Source: Planctomycetota bacterium
GTDB lineage: Bacteria; Planctomycetota; UBA1135; GCA-002686595
DNA: 64,000 nt
Direction of reading: 5' to 3'
NCBI GenBank assembly: GCA_016709875.1
Contig: JADJLZ010000012.1
Coordinates: 211,121-275,120 of the forward strand
Below the pieces are notes generated by a model. The model was not told where the DNA came from. It was given only the letters and a program-made list of their open reading frames with translations, and did no database searches. The position numbers and the translations under genes are program-made. Numbering within the stretch: position 1 is the stretch's first letter; each line of letters begins with the position of its first letter. Positions 53,727-63,368 of the stretch are shown piece by piece.

Positions 53727-56556
53727 TCACGGCGCCCGCACCGCCGCGATCGAGTCCGTGCGGTTCATCCGCGCGATCGGGAACAGCGCGGCCAGCACCG
53801 TGATCGCGATCGACACGAGCGGCATCGCGATCAGCCAATGCACGGGCAGCACGTCGGGCAAGTCGAGGCCCGAGAGCGCTTCGAGCGCGCGCACGATCAC
53901 CGGTGCGAGCGACGCTCCGAGCGCCGTTCCGAGAAGACCGCCGAAGAGCCCGATGACGAGCGCTTCGCACAGGACCGCGCCCGACACTTGGCGGCGCGTG
54001 ACGCCCAACGCCTTGAGCACGCCCAACTCCTTCACGCGCTCCAACGCCGACAGCAGTTGCCCGTTCAACACGCCCAGCGCGGCCAACAACGCCGACAAGC
54101 CCAGGATCAAGTCGAACAAGAGGAAGTCGCGGTCGAGGTCCTCCACGTGCGCGTTCAGGACCTCGCGCCCCGTCTCGAACGTCAGCGCGGGCGCGTCCGG
54201 GTAACGCGCGCGCAGCGCCGTGATCACCGCGTCGCTCGTCGGATCCGAGAGGTTCGCGGCGTCGTCGTAGCGCTTCAGGCGCGCGTCGCGCGACAACACG
54301 ATCGCGCCCTCTTGCAGCACGTCCACGTCGTGACAGAAGCCGCGGCGCAGGAACTGATCGCTGGCGACCCCGTACAAGCGCTCGTCGGGGTGCGGGAAGT
54401 AGCCGTACGCGTCGCTGATCGCGATCACCTCGAGGTCTTGCACGCTTCCGCTCGCGTTCGCGACGTGCACGCGATCGCCGACCTTGTACGACAAGTGGCG
54501 CGACAGTCGCTCGGACAAGATCACGGCGTCGCCGCGCTCGAACCGCTCGCGCAGCGCGGCGTCCGTCGCGAGCGGACCGTGCGCGGCCAACTCGCTGGGC
54601 CGCACGCCGATCAATTGGAACGGCACGTACGAACGCGCGCTGCCCGACTCGACGCCCACGACGCCGGGCACGTCCTTCAACGCGGCGTGCAAGTCCTCGT
54701 AGCGTGCGTTCGGCAGGCCGCGCGTAGACCTTGTCGACGATCGCGCGATCGGCCCACGTCGCGATCTCGCCGCGCAACGACGCGGTCATGCTCTTCAAGC
54801 CCACGAACGCGGCGGCCACCAACGCGATCGCGGCCGCGGACACGGCGATGCGCGCCGGGCTCGCGCGGATGCTGGCGGCGGCGTAGCGGCCCGAGAACGT
54901 CCACAACGCCTGCATCGGCCGCGTGATCCAGCCCGTCAAGCCGGCCAACAACGCCGGCACGATCAACGGCAACGCGACGAGCAACGCCAGGAACCCGACG
55001 GCCGCCAGCGTCGCACCGATCAGCTCCTTCTGCGCTTCGCCCACGACGGGCACGATCACGAAGTAGAGCGTCGGCAACAGCACGGCCAACAGCAGTGCGG
55101 CGAACAAGTGGAAGCCGCGCGCGACGCCGCCCGAACGCAGCGCTTCTTCGCCGCGCAGCGCCGCCACGGTGCTGGCGTTGCGCGCGCGCATCAGGGGATA
55201 GATCGAACCGAGCAACGCGATGCCGACGCCGAGCCCCACCAGCGCCGTGATCGCGCCCCAGGGCACGTCGAAGACTTGGATCACGTGGCCCGTGCCCAAC
55301 GTCGTGACGCCCTTCAACAAGAGCCAACGCGCACCGCCGAGTCCGCCGGCCAGGCCCAACGCCGCGGCGACGAGCGCCAACACCAACGCTTCGACGAAGA
55401 AGATGCGCGCGATCTGCTTCCGCGTCGCGCCCAGCGCGTGCAGCGTCGCCACTTCGCGGATGCGCTCGACCAGCGACATCGACAGCGTGTGGAAGATCAC
55501 GTACAGCCCCAGCACGAGCGCGAACAAGCCCGCGAAGCGCACGCCGTTGCGGAACGCGCGCTCGTCCGCCGCCGCGCCGACGAGCACGTTCTTGTTCAAG
55601 TCGTAGCTGAACGCGGTGCCCAAGCTCGCGCGCAGACGTTCGACGTCGACTTGCGGGTCTTGTTGGACCCAGTAGACGGAGTCGAGGCGCGCGCCGCTGT
55701 ACAACGCGCGCGCCCAACCGACGTCGGCCACCACGACGGAACCGCCCGCGCGGCGGCCGAGCTTGTCGCGCAACAGCACGCCCACGACGCGGAAGCTCTC
55801 TTCGACGGGCACGTCGGGCGCCGTGGTTTCCTCGGGGTCCACGGTGCGCATCTCGCCGTCGACGCAGGCTTCGCGCGCGGCTCGGCGCGGACGCGCGAGC
55901 ATCAACGTGTCGCCCGGCTTCAAGTCGAGCTGCGCCGCCAGGGTGTCGCCCACGAGCACTTCGCGCTCCTTGGCCGACGGATCGAGCAAGCGACCGGCCG
56001 CGAGGCGCACCGCGTCGATCGTAGGCAGCGCGGCGGACTCGAGCGCGAACAAGCGCACGCGTTGCGAGCCGTCGCCGCCGCGACCGACAGCACCTCCGCG
56101 ATCGGCGCCGCTGCGATCCGCGCTCGCCTCGCGCGATCCGGAATCGACACCACCGTCGCGACCGTTCGCCGCGCCGGCCCTTCCGCCGTCCGCTGCTCCG
56201 TTCGCGCCACCGCGACCGCCGCCCGATCGCTCTCCACTCCCGTCGCGCGCACCCGCGCCGTTCGCGTCCGCGGCGCGCACCACGACGTCGTTCTGGAAGA
56301 ACTTCGAGGTAGCCCGCGACACCCGGCGTGCGCCGAGCTCCGCGCCCGGATCGGCGACGCCTTGCGCGGGCCGCACTTCGATCGCGGGCTTCCAATCGCC
56401 CGCGCCGCGCAGCGACAAACCCAGCACCGTGTTGTGGTCGAGCGTGAACACGCCGACGACGGTCGCGATGCCCACGGCGATGCCGAGCACCGAGAACAGC
56501 GTGCGAGCCGGACGTTGGAGCAAGCTCTGGCCCGCGATCGTGCGCAAGAGTCCCAT
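53727..56556 (-). CDS. MacB/FtsX-type ABC transporter permease, one frameshift
   Basis: About 943 residues. Start ATG at 56556 (MGLLRTIAGQSLLQRPARTLFSVLGIAVGIA). It has an N-terminal membrane helix, a periplasmic domain, three helices (FAGLFALVLGLYVIFHTLSM, FVEALVLALVAAALGLAGG and a third), a central pair and, after one frame change at about 54,700, a second MacB-like half with three more helices ending before a stop at 53727. FtsX signatures include REVATLHALGATRKQI and, in the second half, ERVKELGVLKALGVTRRQV. It carries an unusual low-complexity periplasmic stretch (about 56,045-56,280). It starts two bases after the ATPase stop. Likely part of a lipoprotein or peptide exporter. Confidence 0.82.
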
Positions 56557-56558
56557 GA

Positions 56559-57430
56559 TCAGATGTGCAGCGCGCTCAGCGCCGCGTGCACGTCCTCGAC
56601 GCGCAAGTTCGGTCCGCGCAGTTCGGGTTCCTTGGCGAGTTCGCCGTCGACCAGGAACAGCACGCGGTCGGCGAAGGCCGCGTCGCGCGGGTTGTGCGTC
56701 ACGAGCAAAACGGATCGGCGATCCTCGTCGACAGAGTCGACGCAGGATCTCCATCACTTCCATGCCGGCCTTTTGCGACAGGTTCCCCGTCGGTTCGTCG
56801 CACAGGAGCAGCGGCTGACCTCCGGCCAGCGCGCGCGCGATCGACGTGCGCTGCATCTCGCCGCCCGAGAGTTGGTGCGGGAACGAGCGCGCCTTGGCCG
56901 CGATGCCCAAGCGATCGAGCAGCGCGAGCAGTCGCCCTCGCGCGCTTCGGGATGCCGCCCGCGATGGCCAGCGGAAGGCCAACGTTCTCGGAGGACCGTG
57001 AGGTTCGGGAGCAAGTTGAAGAACTGGAACACGTAGCCGATCGACGTGCGTCGCTCGAGCGTGCGTCGCCTCGGACAAGGTCCGAGTTCGCGACCGCGAC
57101 GTGGATCTTGCCGGCCGACGGTTGATCGAGTCCCGACAGGATTTGGAGCAGGGTCGACTTGCCCGAACCGCTCGGCCCCATGATGCAGACGAACTCGGGC
57201 GCGCCGACGTGGAAGGTGACGCCGCGCGCAAGATCGCGGTCTTCACGCCGTCGTGTTCGTGGACCTTGAAGATCCCCTCGGCCCGCACGAGCGGCGCGGC
57301 CCGCTTCGCCCCGCGCACCGGAGGACTCGCCGCGCGCACTCGCGGCCGCGTCCCTGGCGCGCCCCGGCGCGACGTCGGCCCCACGAGTCTCCCCTCCCTT
57401 GGACGGATCGTTGTCGGCGAGCGGCTTCAT
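56559..57430 (-). CDS. ABC transporter ATP-binding protein (MacB/LolD type), frameshifted
   Basis: About 290 residues over three frames. Walker A in CIMGPSGSGKSTLLQILSGLDQPS; then YVFQFFNLLPNL in another frame; signature loop PHQLSGGEMQRTSIARALAG; Walker B LLLCDEPTGNLSQKAG; C-terminus LFLVDGELAKEP. The signature and the Q-loop phrase FFNLLPNL are typical of the LolD/MacB/FtsE group, which fits the permease that follows two bases downstream. The start ATG at 57430 adds a Gly/Ala/Arg-rich tail of about 75 residues that is unusual for the family. At least three frame changes. Confidence 0.78.
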
Positions 57431-57492
57431 GAGGTGGATCCTACGGCCGTGACTTTGCGTGGTAAAGCACACGCAACGGATTCACGTTCGTT

Positions 57493-58335
57493 TCACGTGC
57501 GCGACTTGGCCGTCTCCCAGGCCATCATCAGCTCGACCAGCGTGTGGTCCTTCATCGGGCTCTCCAGGGCGCCTTCCATCGAACGGAAGCGCGTCTCGAA
57601 CCGGCGGATCGCCTCGCGCGTCAGCTTCTCGGCGTCGAGGTCAGTGCTATGGCCAAGTAGGCCGCGGCCAATATCACGTCGCCCAGCTCGTGTTCGACCC
57701 GCGCGCGCTGCTCGGCCGTCGCGGGTGCCTTCTCGTCGAGGTCGAGTCCGCTCTCGTGGAGCACTTCGTCGAGCTCGTCCTGTTCCTCGCGCAGCTTCTC
57801 GACGGCGCCGGCCACCGATTCCCAACGGAAACCGGCGCTCATGGCCTTGCCACAGATGCGTTGCGCGCGCTGCAGCACCGGCAGCGACACGGGGACGCCG
57901 GCCAACGCGCTCGCGTCCTCCTGCTTCTCCTCGCGCTCGCTCTTCTTGATCGCTTCCCAGTTCCGCGACCACTTGGTCGGCCGGAGTCGACCTTCGTCTC
58001 GCCGAACACGTGCGGGTGGCGGCGGATGAGCTTGTCGCTGATCGCGTGCGCCGAACGCGCCATGTCGAAAGCGGCCGGCTTCCTCGGCGATGCGGCAGAT
58101 CAACGCGACGACCATCATCGTCGCCCGCTTCCTCGGCGATCTGCGCGTCGCTGCCCGTCTCGATCGCCTCGAGCGCTTCGTGAGCTTCCTCCACTAGGTG
58201 CGGCGCCATCGTCGCCAGGGTCTGCTTCCGGTCCCACGGACATCCGTCGGGCGCGCGCAAGCGATCGACGATGGACAGGAGTCGCGCCAAGGCGAGCGCG
58301 CGCGGATCGGTCGTGGTGCCGGGAGCTTCGTTCAT
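57493..58335 (-). CDS. mazG: Nucleotide pyrophosphohydrolase MazG, frameshifted
   Basis: About 280 residues. N-terminal domain: LLSIVDRLRAPDGCPWDRKQTLATMAPHLVEEAHEALEAIETG with the MazG core EExxE, followed by EEAGD. The middle, in another frame, has KWSRNWEAIKKSEREEK and ICGKAMSAGFRWESVAGAVEKLREEQDELDEVL, then VEHELGDVILAAAYLA (second EExxE/ExxD site). The C-terminus reads LTREAIRRFETRFRSMEGAL. It hydrolyses nucleoside triphosphates to monophosphates and can lower alarmone levels. At least two frame changes. ATG 58335 starts it. Confidence 0.85.
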   Translation of the reverse strand: MNEAPGTTTDPRALALARLLSIVDRLRAPDGCPWDRKQTLATMAPHLVEEAHEALEAIETGSDAQIAEEAGDDDGRRVDLPHRRGSRPLSTWRVRRTRSATSSSAATRTCSARRRSTPADQVVAELGSDQEERARGEAGGRERVGRRPRVAAGAAARATHLWQGHERRFPLGIGGRRRREAARGTGRARRSAPRERTRPRREGTRDGRAARAGRTRAGRRDIGRGLLGHSTDLDAEKLTREAIRRFETRFRSMEGALESPMKDHTLVELMMAWETAKSRT

Positions 58336-58475
58336 GCGCGCATCATCCCCTACCGAGCGGCGCGCGCAACAGTGGCGAATTGCGTGCGCTGCGCGTGCAC
58401 CGGTGGCGAATTGCGCGGACGGCGCGAGGCGCAGGGGCGAGTCGTGGCCTCGGTGGCCGCGTGCCGAGCGTCCAG

Positions 58476-58895
58476 CTACTCGCCGATGATCTTGACCAGG
58501 ACGCGCTTGCGGCGCTTCCCGTCGAACTCGCCGTAGAAGATCTGCTCCCACGGACCGAAGTCGAGCTTGCCGGCCGTCACGGCCACGACGACCTCGCGGC
58601 CCATGATCTGGCGCTTCAAGTGCGCGTCGGCGTTGTCCTCGCCCGTGTCGTTGTGGCGCCACTGCGCGATCGGCTCGTGCGGCGCGAGCCCCTCGAGCCA
58701 GCGCTCGAAGTCGGCATGCAGCCCGCGCTCGTCGTCGTTGACGAAGACGCTGGCGCTGATGTGCATCGCGTTCACGAGGCACAGCCCCTCGCGGATGCCG
58801 CTCTTCGCCAGCGCTGCCTCGACTTGCGGCGTGATGTTCAGGAACGCGCGCCGCGTCTTGGTCTCGAACCACAGCTCTTCGCGGTGCGACTTCAC
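58476..58895 (-). CDS. YjbQ family (UPF0047) protein, thiamine-phosphate-synthase-like
   Basis: A 139-residue protein, complete. The family pattern: RRAFLNITPQVEAALAKSGIREGLCLVNAMHISASVFVNDDE, LHADFERWLEGLAPHE and GREVVVAVTAGKLDFGPWEQIFYGEFDGKRRKRVLVKIIGE. YjbQ proteins show weak thiamine-phosphate synthase activity; here it is coupled to a lipoprotein gene instead. The start is taken as GTG 58895, whose last bases overlap the stop of the upstream lipoprotein gene (GTGA). The ATG at 58943 would extend it by 16 residues into that gene. Confidence 0.85.
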   Translation of the reverse strand: MKSHREELWFETKTRRAFLNITPQVEAALAKSGIREGLCLVNAMHISASVFVNDDERGLHADFERWLEGLAPHEPIAQWRHNDTGEDNADAHLKRQIMGREVVVAVTAGKLDFGPWEQIFYGEFDGKRRKRVLVKIIGE

Positions 58896-59647
58896 GTCAC
58901 TTCGACTTCGGGCGACGTTCGACACCGGTCGCCGGTTCGACACCCAGCCGATCGCACATCTCCTGCTCGGCCCGCTCGAGGCGGCGCAGCATGGCGATCA
59001 GGTCCACGACCATGGGGGCCATGCCGCCACACGAGAAAAGTCTGCGTGTTTCCGATGGGGACGATCTGCTGCCTGCGGGTCGGTGAAGATCTGCCGCATG
59101 CTGTTCGACAGGTCGCGCGTGTTGATCGCTTGGAGGTCCACGTTCGCCCGAATGACGAAGGCCGGATGTTCCGCCCCAAGCCGGCAGCGACTCGGGAAAC
59201 GAAGCTCGCGCGGCTCCGAGGAGCCGGACCTCGTCGGCTCTCGCTCGACATCACGTCGACGATCACAGGATCGCGCGACAGGATCTCGAAGAGGAAGCCG
59301 CGCGCCACCAACAAGGACTCCGCCGTGGTCCATGCGTTTTCGGCGGGCACGTCGAGTCCGCCGGGGATTCCGAGCTGCGCACGTTCGAGCTCGGCCCTCA
59401 GGTCGGCCGGCACCGAGAAGGTGACACCCGTGACGCGGGCGAGCTCCGCGAGGAGGTCTTGGCACGTCAGCTCCTTGTCCTTGCCGCCGCGAGCCTTCGG
59501 ATCACCGGGCACGAGGTGCAGCGGTTCCCGCGCGGGCGGCAGGGCCGTGACGTCCGCGGCGGGCGCGCGTGCTTCGACGGAAACGTCTGGGGTCCGCGTC
59601 GCGTTGCACGAAGCGAGCACGAGGGCCAGCAACACGTAGCACTTCAT
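58892..59647 (-). CDS. Lipoprotein with secretin-like N-domain, frameshifted
   Basis: About 250 residues. MKCYVLLALVLASC is a lipobox signal (Cys14). The next part has DLLAELARVTGVTFSVPADLRAELERA and the pattern ALLVARGFLFEILSRDPVIVDV, similar to the STN/N0-N1 domains of secretins. A later piece in another frame reads ANVDLQAINTRDLSNSMRQIFTDPQA and NTQTFLV, also secretin N1-like, and ends MLRRLEREQ-type. It overlaps its upstream paralogue (ATGA at 59644-59647) and YjbQ (GTGA at 58892-58895). At least two frame changes. No secretin barrel is present. Confidence 0.6.
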   Translation of the reverse strand: MKCYVLLALVLASCNATRTPDVSVEARAPAADVTALPPAREPLHLVPGDPKARGGKDKELTCQDLLAELARVTGVTFSVPADLRAELERAQLGIPGGLDVPAENAWTTAESLLVARGFLFEILSRDPVIVDVMSSESRRGPAPRSRASFVSRVAAGLGRNIRPSSFGRTWTSKRSTRATCRTACGRSSPTRRQQIVPIGNTQTFLVWRHGPHGRGPDRHAAPPRAGRAGDVRSAGCRTGDRCRTSPEVEVT

Positions 59648-60431
59648 CGGCTCACCTCGACGTGCGACGACTCCTCGTGAACCGTCGCGGCCCGGTCCAT
59701 GGCACGCAGCCATTCGACCCACGCTCGCACGTCGCGCACTCGTCCGGACAACAGCACGGCTCGGGGCGACGGCACCACGTAGAACGGCGGCGACGCGAGG
59801 ATGCCGACGAACGCGCGCATCGACTCGGCCACGTCGCCGCCCTTGATGGTCTCCAACGGCAGGACCGTGGCGATCATCAGCGCCGGGTGTTTCTCGAACG
59901 AGTCGAGGTCGGGCAACTCGACGGGTGTGGCGCGCTGCAGCGCGCGATCCACGAGCCCGGAATCCACGGTCAACAGAAAGGGCTGCCCGGAATGGACGAT
60001 GCCCAGCACCATGCCTCACCTTCCACACCCACGAGCGTCGTCTTCAGCGGGTCGAGGGCACCCGGCCGCATCACGAAGCGCATGTCCGTGACGCGTTCGT
60101 ACGCGCGCACGAGGTCGAGCATCGTGGGCGGCGCCGCGGGATCGAACGGCAACTGCAGCGGACCTTTCACCGGCAGCAGCGGCTCGACGAACGGCTTGCG
60201 AGCGGCGTCGACACGCTGGCGCTCCACACGCTGTTCCTCGATACGGCGCTCCTCGCTGCGTCGAACGCGGCGCGCGGCCAGCGCGGCGACAGCACCGGGC
60301 TCCCCTTCGACGCGAACTTCGGTGGCGCGCGGCGTGGGATCGTCGCGCCGTTCGGGTGAGGGCGAGGATGTGCGGCAACTCGCGAGCGCGATCAGCGTCG
60401 CGAGCGAGACGGCGGTGTCGGCGAGCTTCAA
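59644..60431 (-). CDS. Lipoprotein with secretin-like domain, one frameshift
   Basis: About 262 residues. MKLADTAVSLATLIALASC is a lipobox signal (Cys19), followed by an Arg/Glu-rich coiled linker (about 45-80). The remaining part, TMLDLVRAYERVTDMRFVM and, after one frame change at about 60,010, ATPVELPDLDSFEKHPALMIATVLPLETIKGGDVAESMRAFVGIL, is the same type of domain as in the downstream lipoprotein. This pair of N-domain-only lipoproteins might form a periplasmic collar or bind a partner. It is the first gene of the three-gene coupled cluster. Confidence 0.6.
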
Positions 60432-60489
60432 TCCAAATCTCCTGGGGCGAGAGAGCAGGACGGGATCGGAAGGAACGAACGTTCCGCGT

Positions 60490-60983
60490 GCGACGAACAG
60501 TGGAACAGACCGTGTGTCCGCGCCGCACGATGCCGGCCTTCGTCAGGTCCAACAGCGGCGCGTGCACGTGGAACTTCTGTCCGCGCTCGGCGCCCGCGAC
60601 CGTCGCGACGCGCGCCAGCGCCTCGAACGCGCGCAGGAACTCGGGCCGACAGTCGGGATAGCCATTGGGCACGGCGATCTCGTCCGTCAACGACGAACCG
60701 CCGATCGCGCGCAGGTCGATCACCACCACGCGACGATCCCTCACCCCCATCGAGCGCGCGCCACGCGGTCCGCGGCCGCGCGCTCGCCGCGGTGTCGCCG
60801 GCCGTAGTCGAAGGTCCGCGTGGTGCACTCGAAACCGAGCGCGCACGCTTCGGCCAAGCTCACGGCCGAGTCCATGCCGCCGGAGACGAGGCAGACGGCG
60901 CGCTTTCGAGCGGTGGGAGCCGGGGCATCGGGCCGTGATTGTGGGATCGCGACGGGCCGCTGTCGATCGGAGGATCCGGACAC
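60490..60983 (-). pseudogene. queC: 7-cyano-7-deazaguanine synthase QueC remnant, internal and 3' deletion
   Basis: The N-terminal part has the PP-loop AVCLVSGGMDSAVSLAEA and TFDYGRRHRGE (ATP pyrophosphatase). After DRRVVVIDLRAIGGSSLTDEIAVPNG the text jumps directly to YPDCRPEFLRAFEALARVA, so the expected stretch of about 45-50 residues with the TYVPARN and GVNAVDYSG motifs is missing. The C-terminal Cys motif (CxxC ... CxxC, zinc site) is also absent: after LLDLTKAGIVRRG the sequence is not QueC-like. One further frame change lies near 60,755. It cannot be active as written. QueC makes the precursor of queuosine. Confidence 0.75.
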
Positions 60984-61004
60984 GCGTGCTTTCGACGAGG
61001 CGGC

Positions 61005-61032
61005 TTGTCACGCGACCCGCGCGGCCTACAGT
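61005..61032 (+). promoter_or_regulatory. Sigma-70-like promoter of mrp
   Basis: TTGTCA (61005-61010) and TACAGT (61027-61032) with a 16-base spacer, in the divergent region between queC remnant and mrp, directed to mrp. It matches TTGACA and TATAAT at 5 and 4 of 6 positions. Confidence 0.45.
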
Positions 61033-61164
61033 GAGGGGCCGGAGACCGCTCGGCGAAGTCCTGTCGACGCCCCTTCCCGGCGGCGGCGGACCGACGATTC
61101 CACGACCTCCCGAACGATCCGTCTCTCGATCCACCGGCTTCTCGATCTCACTGGAGCGACACAC

Positions 61165-62317
61165 GTGCCCGAAGTCACCAAGGACCAACTCCTCGACGCC
61201 CTGCGCTCCGTCCACGATCCGGACCTGCACAAGGACATCGTCAGCCTCGGGTTCGTGACGCAGCACAGCTACTGCGACGGCATCGCCAAGGTCACGATCA
61301 ACTTGACGACGCCCGCGTGCCCGGTGAAGGACCAGCTGAAGAAGCAGGCCGAGGACGCGTTGCTCGCGATCCCGGGCGTCAAGAAGGCCAACGTCGACAT
61401 GACGGCGGTCGTGAAGCAGCAATCGGGCCCCGCGCGCCAGATCGCGCCCGACATCAAGCACATCTTGGCCGTCTCGAGCGGCAAGGGCGGCGTGGGCAAG
61501 AGCACCGTGTCGGTCAACTTGGCGTGCGCGTTGGCGCGCACCGGTGCGCGCGTCGGCTTGCTCGACTGCGACGTGTACGGACCCGACATCCCCATGATGA
61601 TGGGCTTGCGCGGCGCGCCCGAGACGAAGGACGGTCGTCTGATCCCGAAGGAACGCCACGGCGTCAAGACGATGTCGATCGGCTACCTGCTCGAGGAAGA
61701 GAAGCCCGTCGTGTGGCGCGGTCCGATGGTGCACAAGCTCATCGAGCAGTTCCTCTCCGACGTGTTGTGGGGTCCGCTCGACTACTTGCTCGTCGACATG
61801 CCGCCGGGCACGGGCGACGCGCAGCTTGAGCTTGGCGCAGATCGTGCCGCTGTCCGGCGCCGTGCTCGTCACGACGCCGCAAGCCGTGTCGACGTTCGAC
61901 GTGGGCAAGGCGATCTCGATGTTCCGCCAAGTGAACGTCGACATCTTGGGCATCGTCGAGAACATGGCCGGCTACGCGATCACGGGCACGGTCGAGGGCG
62001 CGCGCGCGGGCACGAAGGTCGTGATCGACACGGGCCTGCGCCGCGTCGAGATGGCGACGGACGCGAGCGGTCGATTCGAAACGATCGTCGACGTGTTCGG
62101 CAGCGGCGGCGCCGAGCGATTGGCCAAGCGCCACAACTTCCCGGTGCTCGGCCACATTCCGCTGAACCCGGTCGTGCGCGTGGGCGGCGACGGCGGCGAT
62201 CCGGTGGTGGTCGCGGAGCCCGAGTCCCCCATCTCGAAGAGCTTCCAAACCGTCGCGGGTCGCGTGGCGCAACGCCTGGCGATCAAGGCGCACCAAGAGC
62301 TCCCGATCCTGCAGTGA
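61165..62317 (+). CDS. mrp: Mrp/NBP35 family P-loop ATPase (Fe-S cluster carrier), one frameshift
   Basis: About 384 residues. N-terminal MIP18-like domain (LLDALRSVHDPDLHKDIVSLG), then the deviant Walker A SSGKGGVGKSTVSVNLA, LLDCDVYGPDIPMMMG, and LLVDMPPGTGDAQL. The frame then shifts at about 61,827 (CAGCTTGAGC, one extra T relative to CAGCTGAGC) and continues LAQIVPLSGAVLVTTPQAVSTFDVGKAI, IVENMAGYAI, ending PILQ. The CxxC expected after the MAGYA region is absent: GTVEGARAGTKVVIDTG replaces it. GTG 61165 starts it. Normally it delivers Fe-S clusters to apoproteins. Confidence 0.9.
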
Positions 62318-62356
62318 CGAGCTCGGTCGCGGGCGGACGTTGACGCGATCGACGCG

Positions 62357-62883
62357 TCAGCGCCCGCGCAGTCCGCGCCACGCCACCAAGGCCACGCGAA
62401 ACACGTGCGCCTCGTCGGACTTGCGGATCCTCCGCCATGCTGCCATCGCCTGCTCCGCGTCCGCACGGCGAGCAGTGCTTCGCGACGGGTGAATCTGGCG
62501 CTCAAGTCGTAGTCAGCCAAGTGTCGCTGGTCCTGCAGCCGCAAGAGCATGCTCGAGACGAGCGCCAGGTCGTCAATCCTCGAGCTTCGGGCGGCAGGCA
62601 ATGCTGCAGGATTCGTGAAACCGATCCGCGCCCCGTCGAGAAGCGCAGCGCCACGTCCCTCATGGTCCCATGGTCGAAAGACCGTGACAGCGCCTCGCGC
62701 AGTGGGCGTGTCGAGCGGCTCGTACCGACGAAGGCCACGGTGCATTCGTGCACGAGGAAGTGGAAGAGTGAGTAGTACGTCGCTGATGGACCGGCGCAAG
62801 CTGGCTTGACGCGGGCGGCGTGCCTCGGCACTGGACAGGTGCCTGGCTTGTGCCAGCAATCGATCGTGCAGTCGTGCACTCAC
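62357..62883 (-). CDS. HEPN-like protein coupled to the small protein, frameshifted
   Basis: About 175 residues, in three frames. GTG 62883 overlaps the stop of the small-protein gene (GTGA). The first part, HDRLLAQARHLSSAEARRPRQASLRRSISD, changes frame and continues YYSLFHFLVHECTVAFVG, REALSRSFDHGTM, then RIDDLALVSSMLLRLQDQRHLADYDLSARFTRREALLAVRTR and a C-terminus ending VAWRGLRGR. The A..YYALFH, RxxxH and R-x-ADYD pattern is that of HEPN domains, common in RNases and scaffolds of toxin-antitoxin and abortive-infection systems. The classic R-x4-6-H is not certain; RSFDH has only three residues between. Function unknown. Confidence 0.6.
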
Positions 62884-63175
62884 GTGGGTGGCAGATCGCC
62901 CTCTCGGAGCTCCGAGGGCAGTCGAAAGAAAAAGACGGGTACACGATCGTCCCCGCGATCGCGCAAGTGTTGGAGAACGGCGTCCCGGATGGGGTCCGCC
63001 CAAGAAACGTCGTCTTCCTGTTCCGGCGAGAGGTTCTCGAGGACGACCCACACCTGCAGGTACTCGTGACCCAGGGGGCTCAATCGAACGCCGCGCGCAC
63101 GTCCACGACCCTGGGCTGCGCCGGAAGGCGCAGTGACTTCAGATCGACGATGGGTTGGTCGGGTTTGCGCACCAT
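62880..63175 (-). CDS. Small protein coupled to the HEPN-like protein (copy B), one frameshift
   Basis: Start ATG 63175 reads MVRKPDQPIVDLKSLRLPAQPRVVDVRAAFD, then TGA where copy A has TGGGAT; adding one G restores the frame to EYLQVWVVLENLSPEQEDDVSWADPI and FFFRLPSELREGDLPPT. The stop overlaps the start of the HEPN gene by GTGA. Without the one-base loss it would be 98 residues, as copy A. It is acidic and alpha/beta with a VQVWVVLE strand. I know no family. Likely the partner of the HEPN protein. Confidence 0.6.
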
Positions 63176-63245
63176 GGAAGGCTAGCGAGGCCGCGAAACA
63201 TCAGCCAATCGCTTCCACCCACACGACGAACGGCGCGTGGAACGG

Positions 63246-63368
63246 TTACACCGAATCGTCCGACATCCGTGCAGCCGATGGCAGAAGGCTGGCTTGGCGT
63301 GGCCGTCGGGCTTCCAAGCGCACGAGTAGCTCGGCCTGCTCCAAGAGTCTGTCGTGATGTCGCTTCAT
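63246..63368 (-). pseudogene. Truncated 5' copy of the HEPN-like gene
   Basis: ATG 63368 overlaps the stop of small-protein copy A by ATGA. The first 28 residues (MKRHHDRLLEQAELLVRLEARRPRQASL) match the N-terminus of the HEPN gene at 62,883. Then the frame runs into 12 unrelated residues (LPSAARMSDDSV) and a TAA at 63246. The break coincides with the start of the second flank copy. So copy A lost the body of its HEPN gene. Confidence 0.6.

Noticed and set aside
55108..57036. Long plus-strand ORF (642 codons) opposite the MacB-like permease
   Set aside because: Shadow frame; the opposite strand encodes recognisable FtsX/MacB segments.
52645..57384. Single 1,579-codon minus-strand ORF as one giant fusion protein
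   Set aside because: It joins the real frame of the permease with off-frame parts of the ATPase and of the carboxypeptidase-like gene; the family boundaries and start codons (56556, 57430, 53663) show separate genes.
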